A DNA stretch of 64,000 nucleotides from Bacteroidales bacterium. Its GTDB lineage: Bacteria > Bacteroidota > Bacteroidia > Bacteroidales > UBA932. The stretch is taken from the NCBI GenBank assembly GCA_017625535.1, contig JAGAKR010000030.1, positions 1 to 64,000 on the forward strand, given 5' to 3'. The notes under the pieces are model-generated. The model was not told where the DNA came from. It did not search any database and saw only the letters and a program-made list of their open reading frames with translations. Position 1 is the first letter of the stretch. Every line of letters starts with the position of its first letter. Below, in pieces: positions 24,737 to 33,635 of the stretch. Made by a program: the position numbers and the translations under genes.

Positions 24737-26965
24737 CTATTTAAGCCTGTTTATTGTTTTAAGGAGTTCATCCTTTGCCGCCTGGTCCTTCTCCACTTTG
24801 TAGAGTTCCTCACACTGGGCAACAATACCATCCTTCACACTTGAATACATATACCAGCCCAACGCCTCAATGGCAATGAGCCTCAACTCCGCATCAGTTG
24901 AATTCTTTATCATATGTACAAGCGGTGCCACAGCCTGAGGCTCACATCCGTTCCTCCTTGCACGGGCAAAACTCCTCTGCTCCTTCACACTCATTGAGCC
25001 GTCCATAATTGCCGCCACATCCTTCTTGAAAGACTTGTCAGAATTTGCAACAATGCCCTTCAACACTTCAAATCCCTTCTCACCTTCCCAATAAGGATTC
25101 TCCTTGTGCAACTTCTCCAGTTCCGCTCCAAGCACCTGGGCATCATAACCTTTAAGATTACCCCTCAACTGGAACATAACCCTCTTGTGGGTCATTGGAT
25201 CCATACATCCCTTTGCAACCACAGGAACCAGTTCTGCAGAATAGTTCTTTCCTGCATACATTGCAGCCAAGCGCTGCATAAGTTCATAATCATCCTGCAG
25301 ACCAAGGGCAATGGCCTTTGGAAGGTTTGCATCTGCAATCTTCCTGCTGGTATTGAAAGCCTCAAGCCTCAAAACTTTGCTGTTGCTGTTCTTCTGTATC
25401 TCCAACAGTTCTGCAGAAGTAATTGCATTGTTGTTGTAGAGCATCTGTATTGCCAGAGACTTGAAATCACAAGCCAGTTCATCCTCCACAGGGGCATACA
25501 GCACACCCCTCCAATACTTCACATCACCCTTTCTGGTTGCAATCACCTCATTCACATCAAATCCCTTCTTCCCGACAAAATACGCCGGAATATCCTGTGC
25601 CCCAAACTCAAAAGTAGGGTCACCGATAAGGTGGGATTCAAGAGTCATCTGTCCTTTTGCCCAGTTTCCTGCACTTATTCCCCAGTTCAAAAGACCCATA
25701 AGTTCATTTGTCCAGGTATCCTGCAAAGTGTTCACGCTGTTTCCCTTTGCCACAACTGTATTTCCAGGGTTGAAGATATAATGGCAGGCAATGTAATCGT
25801 CATTATTGAACGCACCGTTATAACAGGCATCAAGGATCACCATTCTGGCACCGGACTCATAACCCTCAAGATCTGGGATAACTATATCCATAGATGCTGC
25901 GTGCAGGCTGTCCTCCTGCTTCTTCTGTGCATCAAGATAATCATCCAGCCAAGATGCAGGAACATCATAATTCTTCATGAACCTGGCTTTTGCAGCCTCC
26001 TTGTCTTTTGCAGAACGCATCTTGCCCCTGAAATAATTTCTGGCAAGATCAATCCACCCCTGTGGGTCCGATACAAACGGAGAACCGTTCAGGTACTGGG
26101 TATCCTCGGCTCCGTGGTGGTGTAGGATCGCAAGATCAACCTCCTTATCTGCAACTGCAGCCATAAGGCGTTTCTTCACATATTTGTCAAAGGTGAAATC
26201 TATGTAATCGAGGTCCCCTTTGCTGGTATTCAGAAACTGGAACTGCTCAGAAAGTGCCACAGCCTCATCCACGCGGGCATTCATGCTCTCAGAGTTGTAG
26301 CCGTGTCCTCCAAAATGAAGTATCTTGTCCATTGGGGCACTTCCCTTCTTCTGGGCAACAGCCTTCTCCAGGAATGCTGCAACAAGATTATACTTCTCTT
26401 TCCCCTCCGGTGCCTTTATCCTTGCTGAATAAATGTCACAGCAAAGCTCCTGTGCACTGTCGGGAAGAAGAGAGTAGTAAAAATAGAGTTTCCTCTCCTT
26501 GTCCTGCCCAAGAGGCTTGAACTTGAGGTCAAAATCATCATAGAAGCGGTCTGAAGGGACTGATGAATCCTTCCAGTCTGCCTTCTGGTTCATCTTGAAC
26601 GCAGTTGTGAAATGCTGAGCATCCCTCACCATAGGAACCGGAATATCTCCAATGAACACCGCACCCTCAAGGCCCTGTGTTTTGTACATATTGTACAGAG
26701 AGTTCCTGATTGAATCGGGATTAAACCATTTGTCCACCACCAGCACACCTTTGCGGTAACTGTTGGCAACAGACGCAACATATGCATCCACCTGCTGAGG
26801 TATCTGACGGTAGGTCTCCTTGTCAACCACCACAGCCAGCGTTGTACCCTGTTTTTGTGAACCGTCTTTACCCCCTTTTGCATACATTTCTACAGGGAAA
26901 TTGAACGTAAACAGGCAGGCAAAAGCCACAGCCAAGCCCGCCATTTTCAAAGTCATTCTTCTCAT
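24737..26965 (-). CDS. Exported gingipain-like (clan CD, C25-type) cysteine peptidase with helical-repeat C-terminus
   Basis: 742 residues from the ATG at 26965; the earlier ATG at 27013 lies at the predicted transcription start. A signal sequence is followed by a caspase/gingipain-like domain. The candidate catalytic His is in AILHHHGAED (about residue 284) and the Cys in MVILDACYNGAF (about 381), with GNTVVAKGNSVN and a closing IGDPTFEF, as in C25 peptidases. About 90 residues rich in Lys/Glu/Ala separate His and Cys, longer than in gingipains. From about residue 500 on, alpha-helical repeats of HEAT type follow (LRLIAIEALGWYMYSS). It leads the TonB/DUF4876/DUF6850 run and lies near the pilus operon, where type V pilins need such a protease. 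Confidence 0.75.
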   Translation of the reverse strand: MRRMTLKMAGLAVAFACLFTFNFPVEMYAKGGKDGSQKQGTTLAVVVDKETYRQIPQQVDAYVASVANSYRKGVLVVDKWFNPDSIRNSLYNMYKTQGLEGAVFIGDIPVPMVRDAQHFTTAFKMNQKADWKDSSVPSDRFYDDFDLKFKPLGQDKERKLYFYYSLLPDSAQELCCDIYSARIKAPEGKEKYNLVAAFLEKAVAQKKGSAPMDKILHFGGHGYNSESMNARVDEAVALSEQFQFLNTSKGDLDYIDFTFDKYVKKRLMAAVADKEVDLAILHHHGAEDTQYLNGSPFVSDPQGWIDLARNYFRGKMRSAKDKEAAKARFMKNYDVPASWLDDYLDAQKKQEDSLHAASMDIVIPDLEGYESGARMVILDACYNGAFNNDDYIACHYIFNPGNTVVAKGNSVNTLQDTWTNELMGLLNWGISAGNWAKGQMTLESHLIGDPTFEFGAQDIPAYFVGKKGFDVNEVIATRKGDVKYWRGVLYAPVEDELACDFKSLAIQMLYNNNAITSAELLEIQKNSNSKVLRLEAFNTSRKIADANLPKAIALGLQDDYELMQRLAAMYAGKNYSAELVPVVAKGCMDPMTHKRVMFQLRGNLKGYDAQVLGAELEKLHKENPYWEGEKGFEVLKGIVANSDKSFKKDVAAIMDGSMSVKEQRSFARARRNGCEPQAVAPLVHMIKNSTDAELRLIAIEALGWYMYSSVKDGIVAQCEELYKVEKDQAAKDELLKTINRLK

Positions 26966-27010
26966 ATACAGATTATTAAATATTAAAGTCAAGAAAATAA
27001 AAAGCGAGGG

Positions 27011-27042
27011 CAAAACTACTTAAAGTTTCATGCCCCCGCAAA
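27011..27042 (-). promoter_or_regulatory. Complete Bacteroidota promoter for the peptidase/TonB receptor operon
   Basis: TTTG at 27042-27039 and TAGTTTTG at 27018-27011 with a 20-base spacer, a textbook match to the housekeeping promoter. It overlaps a 9-bp inverted repeat (GCGAGGGCA / TGCCCCCGC, one mismatch, 27004-27038) that could form a hairpin at the very 5' end of the transcript or bind a regulator. Confidence 0.7.
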
Positions 27043-27076
27043 TTGCCGGACTAACCAATTTTAGTGAAAATAAACA

Positions 27077-27104
27077 AAAAAGGCCTCCGTTTCCGAAGGC
27101 CTTT
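27077..27104 (-). terminator. Terminator of tRNA-Lys
   Basis: Stem AAAAGGCCT / AGGCCTTTT with an inner CG pair, immediately 5 bases beyond the tRNA 3' end, followed by a T-rich run on the minus strand. Confidence 0.85.
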
Positions 27105-27108
27105 TCTG

Positions 27109-27181
27109 TGATCCGTCTGGGGCTCGAACCCAGGACCCCAACATTAAAAGTGTTGTGCTCTACCTGCTGAGCTAACGAATC
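27109..27181 (-). tRNA. tRNA-Lys (anticodon UUU)
   Basis: A 73-base cloverleaf. The acceptor stem GATTCGT pairs with ACGGATC (one G-U) and A is the discriminator base. The D arm has TAGCTCAGCAGGTAGAGC, the anticodon loop CTTTTAA contains UUU, and the T arm has GGTTCGAGCC. CCA is not encoded. A TACTTTTG promoter box lies 17 bp upstream and a terminator follows directly, so it is transcribed alone. Confidence 0.97.
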
Positions 27182-27197
27182 TCCCGTTTTGGGACTG

Positions 27198-27205
27198 CAA
27201 AAGTA
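27198..27205 (-). promoter_or_regulatory. -7 box (TACTTTTG) of tRNA-Lys
   Basis: A minus-strand match to TAnnTTTG, 17 bp before the mature tRNA 5' end. Confidence 0.6.
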
Positions 27206-27247
27206 GAACAATTTTTTGAATAAACAAATCTATCGGCCCCAAAAAAT

Positions 27248-28123
27248 TCAAATCTCTTCATCCATCTTATAGGTGGCCTCCCAATCGGCTGCCTTTATCA
27301 CAAATTTATTGAAAGAGTAATCCACCTCCATAACAATGTCTTCCAGGGATTTTTTCTGCATATCATATCCGTTTTCCTGCAGATATTCCCCTATAGGTAT
27401 CTCTTTGTCTACCGCTACCCGTCCAAGGGTACCGTCTGCCAGCAGATCCCTTATATAGAGATTGAGCACCATATTCTCGGTATCCTGCTGCCGGAGCATC
27501 CTGCACTGGAAACGGGTGTAATAATTGCCTATGCCGGCCACCTGTGCATTTATGAATGAGCGCCCTCTTAGGAATTCCTTTCCCACATAAAAGCCGTCAC
27601 TTGCACACTCCAGAACCATATCAGCCTCAAAATCGCTTCCAACCCATCCGTTCACATATATATCTACAGTGGCAAATTCCTTATCGGGAACCACTTTAAG
27701 ATAGGAATCCTCTCCTGCGGTGGTTATGGTATCTGTAAAGAAATAGATGGAATCTGCAGAGATGTCGGCTGCCTTTGTAAAATTGGTACCGTATGAATAG
27801 TTCTCCACCACCCTGGTGGCACCCCTCATATTTCCCCACATAAGACATCTCACCTCGGAAGCCCGTGGGACCTCAACCTTGTAGGGGGAAGAATATGACC
27901 TGCGGTATATGGTATCCTTGAAAAGAAGTTTCCCTTCTCCATTGAAAAGCCACATCTGCCACTCCTTTATCCCTTTTTCCACCCCCTGCAGGTCTACTGT
28001 AAGGGTATTGGTGCACCCGTCCCTCTCTTCAAGCACAGTGCAGCAGCACAACAGAAGGCCAAACAGGCCGCACAGCAGGGTGCAGAGGAGCCTGATCCTG
28101 CTAAAAACATCCTTTTTTTCCAT
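27248..28123 (-). CDS. Type V pilus anchor/usher-like lipoprotein (FimB/Mfa2 family)
   Basis: 291 residues from the ATG at 28123. The signal sequence ends at LLLCCCTVLEERDGC, with the lipid-modified Cys followed by the family's conserved second Cys. A transthyretin-like N-terminal domain (NTLTVDLQGVEKGIKEWQMW) comes next, then WGNMRGATRV and a second beta domain. FimB/Mfa2 proteins anchor the pilus to the outer membrane and limit its length. It is the last gene of the pilus run, 11 bp after the fimbrillin gene. The earlier ATG at 28171 lies inside the fimbrillin gene and was rejected. Confidence 0.82.
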   Translation of the reverse strand: MEKKDVFSRIRLLCTLLCGLFGLLLCCCTVLEERDGCTNTLTVDLQGVEKGIKEWQMWLFNGEGKLLFKDTIYRRSYSSPYKVEVPRASEVRCLMWGNMRGATRVVENYSYGTNFTKAADISADSIYFFTDTITTAGEDSYLKVVPDKEFATVDIYVNGWVGSDFEADMVLECASDGFYVGKEFLRGRSFINAQVAGIGNYYTRFQCRMLRQQDTENMVLNLYIRDLLADGTLGRVAVDKEIPIGEYLQENGYDMQKKSLEDIVMEVDYSFNKFVIKAADWEATYKMDEEI

Positions 28124-28134
28124 ACGCCTCCATT

Positions 28135-29163
28135 TTAGAATTCTACAGTACTGCCGGGCAGTGTATTCCAACCCAGAACCTCAAGGGTAAGGTCCATTAC
28201 CCCAATCTCCACTTCCTTGTCGGGATCAAGTGAACCGGGCCTCTGTATCTTTACATCAATTGAGTAGCAGCAGTTCCTCTCCAGCCCCTTTATTGCAATG
28301 GGATAATAATAGGTGGTACCGTTAAGTTCTCCCTCAATAACAAGCCTTGTAAAGCGGTCTGTATCCGTTTCCTCCAGAATATTGTTTGAGTAACAATAAA
28401 AATAGTGCGCTTCCCTGTAGCCGGAATCATCTATGCTGGCAGCAAGTTCATCATAAAGCATCCCCGGCATAGTGCACCCCTGCATATCCGCTGCAACATA
28501 TCTTTTGTAATTGAGCACCTTAAGGTCCTTGCCGCTTCCGTCAAAGAGGTATTTGGCCCCCTGCACATTTGTAAGGTAGGCCTTCACATCCTTAAGGGTG
28601 CACCCCTGGTAAGGTGTCCCGTCAAAGGCTGTAACCACAGAGTTCACCTGTACCCTTGCCACCATTCGCCTTATTGTAAATGAAACCGATGAAGCCAGTT
28701 GCAGGGTCTCCTCCAGACTCCCCACCATTACAAATTCCCTTACATCATCATTGAAAAGTTCCGCCACCTGCTGTTCAAAGAGAGTGCGGGTCATATTTCC
28801 GGCCCAATTCTCCATATGGGAGTTGGCCACGGCATAAATCATCTTGCGTCCGGTTGTGGTCTTCACCTCCAGATTGGTAAGGGTTGCAAGTTCATTGCCG
28901 GTAAATTTCCTGTAGCCGTCAAGCATACCGTTGTCATCCTCACCCTCATTCACTCTGAATATGAACACCTCCAGGGTCTTTATATTGTTGTCATCTGCCT
29001 GAACCCCATGTCCGGCACCGGTAGCCTTTGTCCCATTCTCATGCTTGAGTGAAATGTAAACTGTACTCTCCAAAGGTTCTTCAATTGTTTCAACAACACT
29101 CTCTTTTGCACAACTGCAGGCAACAGCAGCAACCATTGCCACCAAAAATAATCTCTTCTTCAT
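28135..29163 (-). CDS. Type V major fimbrillin (FimA/Mfa1-like)
   Basis: 342 residues. The lipoprotein signal ends at ACSCAKES and is followed by a linker. The pilin N-terminal domain shows KTLEVFIFRVNEG and KMIYAVANSHMENW, then SSVSFTIRRMVARVQV. The C-terminal domain ends in LTLEVLGWNTLPGSTVEF, the conserved final strand that acts in donor-strand exchange after proteolytic maturation. In Porphyromonas, an Arg/Lys-specific gingipain cuts the pro-pilin in the N-terminal domain; a C25-like peptidase gene lies 1.2 kb further along. It lies between DUF3868-like and FimB/Mfa2-like genes. Confidence 0.85.
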   Translation of the reverse strand: MKKRLFLVAMVAAVACSCAKESVVETIEEPLESTVYISLKHENGTKATGAGHGVQADDNNIKTLEVFIFRVNEGEDDNGMLDGYRKFTGNELATLTNLEVKTTTGRKMIYAVANSHMENWAGNMTRTLFEQQVAELFNDDVREFVMVGSLEETLQLASSVSFTIRRMVARVQVNSVVTAFDGTPYQGCTLKDVKAYLTNVQGAKYLFDGSGKDLKVLNYKRYVAADMQGCTMPGMLYDELAASIDDSGYREAHYFYCYSNNILEETDTDRFTRLVIEGELNGTTYYYPIAIKGLERNCCYSIDVKIQRPGSLDPDKEVEIGVMDLTLEVLGWNTLPGSTVEF

Positions 29164-29176
29164 AATAATACCTGTT

Positions 29177-31105
29177 TTATTTTTCAGTTAAAATTCCATA
29201 TCTCTTTATAAGGGCACTTATCTCAGGGTCCAGATTCCCCCTCAGCCTCATTGCCTCATCCTGTTCCACCGAGTTGAGGAAGTACTGCACTGCAAGCCTC
29301 CCCTCCCCAAGACGGCTGTATACCACAGCCAGCATATAATCCCTGCGGGCATCACGCGGAAGCCCCTGCAGAATCTCCAGAGCAGACCGGTTGTAATCCA
29401 TACACACATATGCCACCGCCGTATTGTAGCAGTTGTACGGCCTCAACAGCGTTACCGCCAGTTTGTAATCCCTCTCCCTGAGGGCCTCCACACCCCTCAT
29501 ATAAACCGTATCAAGTTCTGTAGTATGCACCGTATCCTTTAGCATCCCCTTCCTGTGCAGCATAAAATTGAACTTCACCCTCCTGAGTTTGGGATAGAGG
29601 TTCTCCAGAATGTACCCGAACCCCTCATTCCGCCTTAAGGCATCCTCCCTTGCGTCCAAATCTGCAATTGCATATAACGCCATAATATCCTCTTTTCCGG
29701 CCAAAAGGGTATCCCGCTCCAGAAAGCCATACAGGGCATCCCAATCCTCCGGCACACTTGCAACACTTATATTCCCCACATCAAAACTCTCATTTTTCTC
29801 TTCTTCCCGATAATCTGCATCTTCATTTATCTCCCATACGCTCCTTGCTGCAGAATCCCTGAAGAACTCCACATAATCCGAAACATACCGCCTAATGGAT
29901 TCCCCCCTCCTTTCGGAAATCTTCTCATTCACATGCAGTTTTCCGTCGGGAGAACCGCTGGCCTCTATATGTATTGAATCCATCACATAATCCTCATTCT
30001 CCATTATCTGCGCTATGTTCCTCCTTATGGCGGAGAGTTCCTTGCCGTTGAGGGAGAATTCAGGGTCTATGCCCCACTCCCCCTTTCTGAACTCTATGTT
30101 GTAGGAGGTGCTGAGGTGCAGGTCTCTGTACACCACCTTCTTCATATACCTCTCTGTATCGTCAGCAAACGAGGAGATGGAACTTATATAGAATGATATG
30201 GGTTCTGTCCCCTGCAGATTGCAAAGTTTCTTTCCGTTGGTATATATCTCCCCCTGCATTACCATATCCACCCTCTTCAATCCGGGCCTTGTCTTTATGC
30301 TCTGTACATAATAGTATCTTAGACCATCTATGGATCTGTCATATACAACTGAATCAAGCCGCACCCCTCCATCGGGAAAAGGATCCACTACAAAGCGGTT
30401 GAATATATCCATCCTGGCATCCGCCCTGTTTATGTTCATCTTCTCCATAAGCCTTTTTCTGTAATGTCTGGAAGCCCTCCTTTCCACCTCTTCCCTTGTA
30501 TCTCCATAGGTTTCCCAGGCACCCCTCTCCATAAATCTGCCAAAGAGTTTCCTGCGTGAATAGAGGGTATCCGCCACCTTATCGGGAACAATTTTTCGGG
30601 CATAGTTTCCATACATCGCATATTCCCAGTTCTGCACCCTGCGGAACCTTTCACCTGTTATGAATATCCTCTCTGCCTTTAAGGTATCTTCCAGGACAAA
30701 ATACTGTGGGGTAAAGCGTACCTGCCACCTCTTCTGCTGCAGTTCCATTGGAACTGCGAGTTCAAACACAAGGTCCACTGCCCCATTCCGCTCTGCAACA
30801 TGCTTGAATTTGGCCACAACCACAATCTCGTCCAACTGTTCAAGGGCCACCATCTCACCGCTCTCTTCATCCTTTACGGCATTCATCACTATGCTGTTCC
30901 CCTGCAGATCAGAAACCTCTACTATTTCCGGTACGGATGATGTATCAACCGCATAGGATTCTGAATCCACATCCTCCAGACTCCCAGCGGCAACCTGGGC
31001 GGTTATCTTCTCCTTTTCAACCAGAGAGAGCCTTTTTCCCCCGGCACATCCCGCCACCGCAAACACAACCGGCAACAGGAACAGACCAATAAAAACTCTT
31101 CCCAT
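29177..31105 (-). CDS. DUF3868-like outer-membrane protein with OmpA-type domain (pilus locus)
   Basis: 642-residue lipoprotein (AGCAGGKR lipobox). An N-terminal region of about 300 residues contains LVFELAVPMELQQKRWQVRF and PQYFVLEDTLK, as in DUF3868 proteins of type V pilus loci. The middle holds an OmpA-like peptidoglycan-binding segment (IHIEASGSPDG, then NEKISERRGESIRRYVSDY, about 378-408). The C-terminus is helical with tetratricopeptide-like repeats (VEALRERDYKLAVTLLRPYN, AVVYSRLGEGRLAVQYF). It likely links the pilus assembly machinery to the cell wall. It lies 3 bp after the DUF3575 gene and 13 bp before the fimbrillin gene. Confidence 0.78.
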   Translation of the reverse strand: MGRVFIGLFLLPVVFAVAGCAGGKRLSLVEKEKITAQVAAGSLEDVDSESYAVDTSSVPEIVEVSDLQGNSIVMNAVKDEESGEMVALEQLDEIVVVAKFKHVAERNGAVDLVFELAVPMELQQKRWQVRFTPQYFVLEDTLKAERIFITGERFRRVQNWEYAMYGNYARKIVPDKVADTLYSRRKLFGRFMERGAWETYGDTREEVERRASRHYRKRLMEKMNINRADARMDIFNRFVVDPFPDGGVRLDSVVYDRSIDGLRYYYVQSIKTRPGLKRVDMVMQGEIYTNGKKLCNLQGTEPISFYISSISSFADDTERYMKKVVYRDLHLSTSYNIEFRKGEWGIDPEFSLNGKELSAIRRNIAQIMENEDYVMDSIHIEASGSPDGKLHVNEKISERRGESIRRYVSDYVEFFRDSAARSVWEINEDADYREEEKNESFDVGNISVASVPEDWDALYGFLERDTLLAGKEDIMALYAIADLDAREDALRRNEGFGYILENLYPKLRRVKFNFMLHRKGMLKDTVHTTELDTVYMRGVEALRERDYKLAVTLLRPYNCYNTAVAYVCMDYNRSALEILQGLPRDARRDYMLAVVYSRLGEGRLAVQYFLNSVEQDEAMRLRGNLDPEISALIKRYGILTEK

Positions 31106-31108
31106 ACC

Positions 31109-31663
31109 CTAAAGCATTAAAGTAAGTTGTACAAGGATATTTGAAGGGGCCACATAAATCTTCTTCCCCTTATCTGTAACCTTTCCGCATTTGGGGCAGG
31201 CATATTTAGTATAGGAAGTATACCCTCCCTGCACCCCAAGTGCAAAATCCAGGTTCCACCTTTCATTCAGCATAAGTGAATATCCCCCTCCGGCAGAAAT
31301 CCCCACAGCCTCCCCTTCGTAGGCATATTTGTTCCATATTCCTGCTGTATTATATACCGAGTAACCCAGATGGGCATCCGCAAACCACCCGCTCCCCCAA
31401 TACCAGAACCAGTATTTTGCACCAAGGGCACCCCCTGCCACCCGGTTCTGTACCTGTTTGTCCAATTTGAGTGTAAACGGATTGTACCTTGCACGTGCAT
31501 AAAAAGACCAGTTGGGCCACGGACTTAAACCAAACTCACCATTGATTGTTCCTATATTCAGATAATCCAGCAGATTTGTAGAGACATAAATGTTCTGTGC
31601 ATCTGCAGGAGTGCTGTAAAGGAGCGCCCCCAGGGCAACCATAAGAATGTAGATTTTTTTCAT
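31109..31663 (-). CDS. DUF3575 outer-membrane protein (pilus locus)
   Basis: 184 residues from the ATG at 31663: signal peptide (MKKIYILMVALGALLYS, then TPADAQN) and a barrel-like body. The family signature is NIYVSTNLLDYLNIGTINGE, followed by WPNWSFYARARYNPF and GAKYWFWYWGSGWFADAH. A CPKCGK knuckle near the C-terminus is unusual for an exported barrel and may bind metal or form a disulfide. DUF3575 genes precede DUF3868 genes in Bacteroidales type V pilus clusters, as here. The 45 codons upstream of 31663 are not typical of a signal and were excluded. Confidence 0.82.
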   Translation of the reverse strand: MKKIYILMVALGALLYSTPADAQNIYVSTNLLDYLNIGTINGEFGLSPWPNWSFYARARYNPFTLKLDKQVQNRVAGGALGAKYWFWYWGSGWFADAHLGYSVYNTAGIWNKYAYEGEAVGISAGGGYSLMLNERWNLDFALGVQGGYTSYTKYACPKCGKVTDKGKKIYVAPSNILVQLTLML

Positions 31664-31838
31664 CGCAATTTTTTTTCTGCGAAAATATCCCCAACATTCT
31701 GCGGAGCGCACCTGAAAAAGATAAATCTGAGGGTTCTTTGAAAAACTTTTCTTTTTCCCGATTTCTGTTGCTCTTTTTAAGAAAAGCAAAAACAAATCAA
31801 ACGTTTAACACGCATTTTTAACTGTAAAAATCACTGCT

Positions 31839-32366
31839 ATGGAAAAAAGACACTGGTGGGTTTCCCTTATTCTGGGAATCATTATCCTTGCTTTGGGTGC
31901 TGCGGTGCTGCTGTTCCCTCAGGCAAGCTATCTTACAATGACATTCACATTCGGGGCTGTCATAATTTTGTCGGGAGTAATGTACCTTGGAATGGCAATG
32001 TCCAAGGGGGTAAGAGGGCGCGGTTGGCTCATTGCATCCGGTATAATTGAGATCATCCTTGGTATCATACTTACCGCAATGCCTGCCGTTTCTGCAATAT
32101 CACTCCCTTTGTGCCTTGGATTCTGGCTCCTCTTCAAAGGTTCCTCCCTAATTGGCATAGGGTATGAAATGAGCAAGATAAAAGGGAGCGGATGGGGCTG
32201 GACCCTCTTCTCTGCCATACTGCTCATAATCTGCGGCATAATTATTCTGGTGCAGCCGCTGCTCTATGGAATGGAGGCGGTAATCTGGTGGGTAGGCATC
32301 TCCTTCATAATTGGAGGATGCACCCTAATGAATTACGGATTTAAAGTAAAAGGTGATGAAAATTGA
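31839..32366 (+). CDS. HdeD/DUF308 family membrane protein
   Basis: 175 residues with six hydrophobic helices arranged as three DUF308 repeats. Recurrent elements are GIIILALGAAVLLFP, SGIIEIILGIILTAMP and SAILLIICGIIILVQP. HdeD of enterobacteria is linked to acid resistance; the role in Bacteroidales is unknown. It is monocistronic on the plus strand, divergent from the pilus operon, and ends in a terminator hairpin that overlaps its stop codon. Confidence 0.87.
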   Translation: MEKRHWWVSLILGIIILALGAAVLLFPQASYLTMTFTFGAVIILSGVMYLGMAMSKGVRGRGWLIASGIIEIILGIILTAMPAVSAISLPLCLGFWLLFKGSSLIGIGYEMSKIKGSGWGWTLFSAILLIICGIIILVQPLLYGMEAVIWWVGISFIIGGCTLMNYGFKVKGDEN

Positions 32367-32384
32367 TTTCATCACCTTTTTTTG
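32348..32384 (+). terminator. Terminator overlapping the hdeD-like stop codon
   Basis: Stem AAAGGTGATGAAA / TTTCATCACCTTT with a short loop, then a T run. The TGA stop (32364-32366) lies within the hairpin loop. Confidence 0.9.
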
Positions 32385-32398
32385 TGCATCCTGTCCTC

Positions 32399-33628
32399 CT
32401 AGAAGTTCACCCTCAACGACATCTGTATCCTGTTGTCCTGTCTGAACGTATCATCAATGTTCCTCCTGCTGCCCCACAGGTATTCAATGCCTGTAGTAAG
32501 CACCGGTGACACCCGGTAGATCACATTTGACACAAAATAGATTGCATTCTTGTATACATCACCGCCAATATCCACAGCATCATCCGGCATAAAGCATTTC
32601 ACCTCACTGAATGTGGCCGAAGTTGATATTTTCTCATTTATCCTGTACTGAAGCCCGATATACGAACCCACAATATCAACACCCTTGAGGCCTCCCCCCT
32701 CAACCGGCACCATATCCATACCCAGCCCCTGCAGGTCCTGCACATAAGAGGCAATCCCCCTGCCATAAACACTCTGGCTGAAAAGGGTGAATTTCTTCCC
32801 GAAAGGGCTGGCGCCGCTCAGTTTGAATCCCAGCCCTGTCTCGTGGGAATCTTTCCCCGCAGTTTCATTGTAATAATACATATTCCTCATAAGGGCAGAG
32901 AACCTCAGCCATCCGGTTCCGTCCTTCCAACTGTACTGTACATAGAGGGGGATATCGGGAAGACGCTGGTTCACCCCTCTTCCATTCTCCCCGTATGTGG
33001 CACTTACAGAAGGGTACTCCGCTCCTATGCCCACCTTCCAGTGTTTTGAGAGTGCCGCCTGATAGTCTACCACTGTATTGAAGAGGAATGTCATTGCATT
33101 TGGGCCCTGCTGGTCTATAGTCTGGGCAGCAGCGGCTCCATCTGTAAAGAGGCTTGTGGTATATCCCACAATCCAGTTGCGGTATGTGAGATATGCCGCC
33201 TTGAGGGAGAATCCGTAACTTTTCATCCCCTCACCAAAACCAAAATCAACATATGCACCCACCTTGTCCTGGGTCTGCGGCAGTGCCACAAAGTTGAAGA
33301 AAATGTTGGAAGATGCAGCGCTCATCTGGAACAGGGAACTGTTGCCCGACGGGTTGTCCATTGGAATTGCACTTGTAATGAAATACATAGGGCTCTCTAT
33401 AGGATTCCCAAGGTCATAGGACATTGTCCCCCTTATGTATCCGCCAATACCCAGATAAAACTCCTGATCCTTGCCTATTACCGAGAATCTTGGCATCCCC
33501 GGAGCATTGAAGTATTTTGGAGCATTCTCCTCCAGTACCTTAAGTACAACTGTATCCTGCCCTTGTACCTTAAGGACAGAAATGGTGGCCGCAAAAATGC
33601 AGGCCACCATAATTTTAATTGTTTTCAT
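32399..33628 (-). CDS. Outer-membrane porin (DcaP-like)
   Basis: 409 residues. The signal peptide ends near VQGQ. A conserved first strand, PRFSVIGKDQEFYLGIGGYI, leads into a 16-18-strand barrel rich in alternating aromatic residues and ending in IQMSLRVNF, with the terminal Phe needed for barrel assembly. The N-terminal GKDQEFYLGIGGYIRGT resembles DcaP-type porins, which pass small anionic solutes such as dicarboxylates. It lies 7 bp downstream of the OmpA gene on the same strand, so the two are probably co-transcribed. Confidence 0.75.
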   Translation of the reverse strand: MKTIKIMVACIFAATISVLKVQGQDTVVLKVLEENAPKYFNAPGMPRFSVIGKDQEFYLGIGGYIRGTMSYDLGNPIESPMYFITSAIPMDNPSGNSSLFQMSAASSNIFFNFVALPQTQDKVGAYVDFGFGEGMKSYGFSLKAAYLTYRNWIVGYTTSLFTDGAAAAQTIDQQGPNAMTFLFNTVVDYQAALSKHWKVGIGAEYPSVSATYGENGRGVNQRLPDIPLYVQYSWKDGTGWLRFSALMRNMYYYNETAGKDSHETGLGFKLSGASPFGKKFTLFSQSVYGRGIASYVQDLQGLGMDMVPVEGGGLKGVDIVGSYIGLQYRINEKISTSATFSEVKCFMPDDAVDIGGDVYKNAIYFVSNVIYRVSPVLTTGIEYLWGSRRNIDDTFRQDNRIQMSLRVNF

Positions 33629-33635
33629 ATCTGTT

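Noticed and set aside
25106-26125. 339-codon plus-strand open frame
   Set aside because: It lies wholly opposite the C25-like peptidase and encodes a Cys/His/Ile-rich sequence typical of antisense frames.
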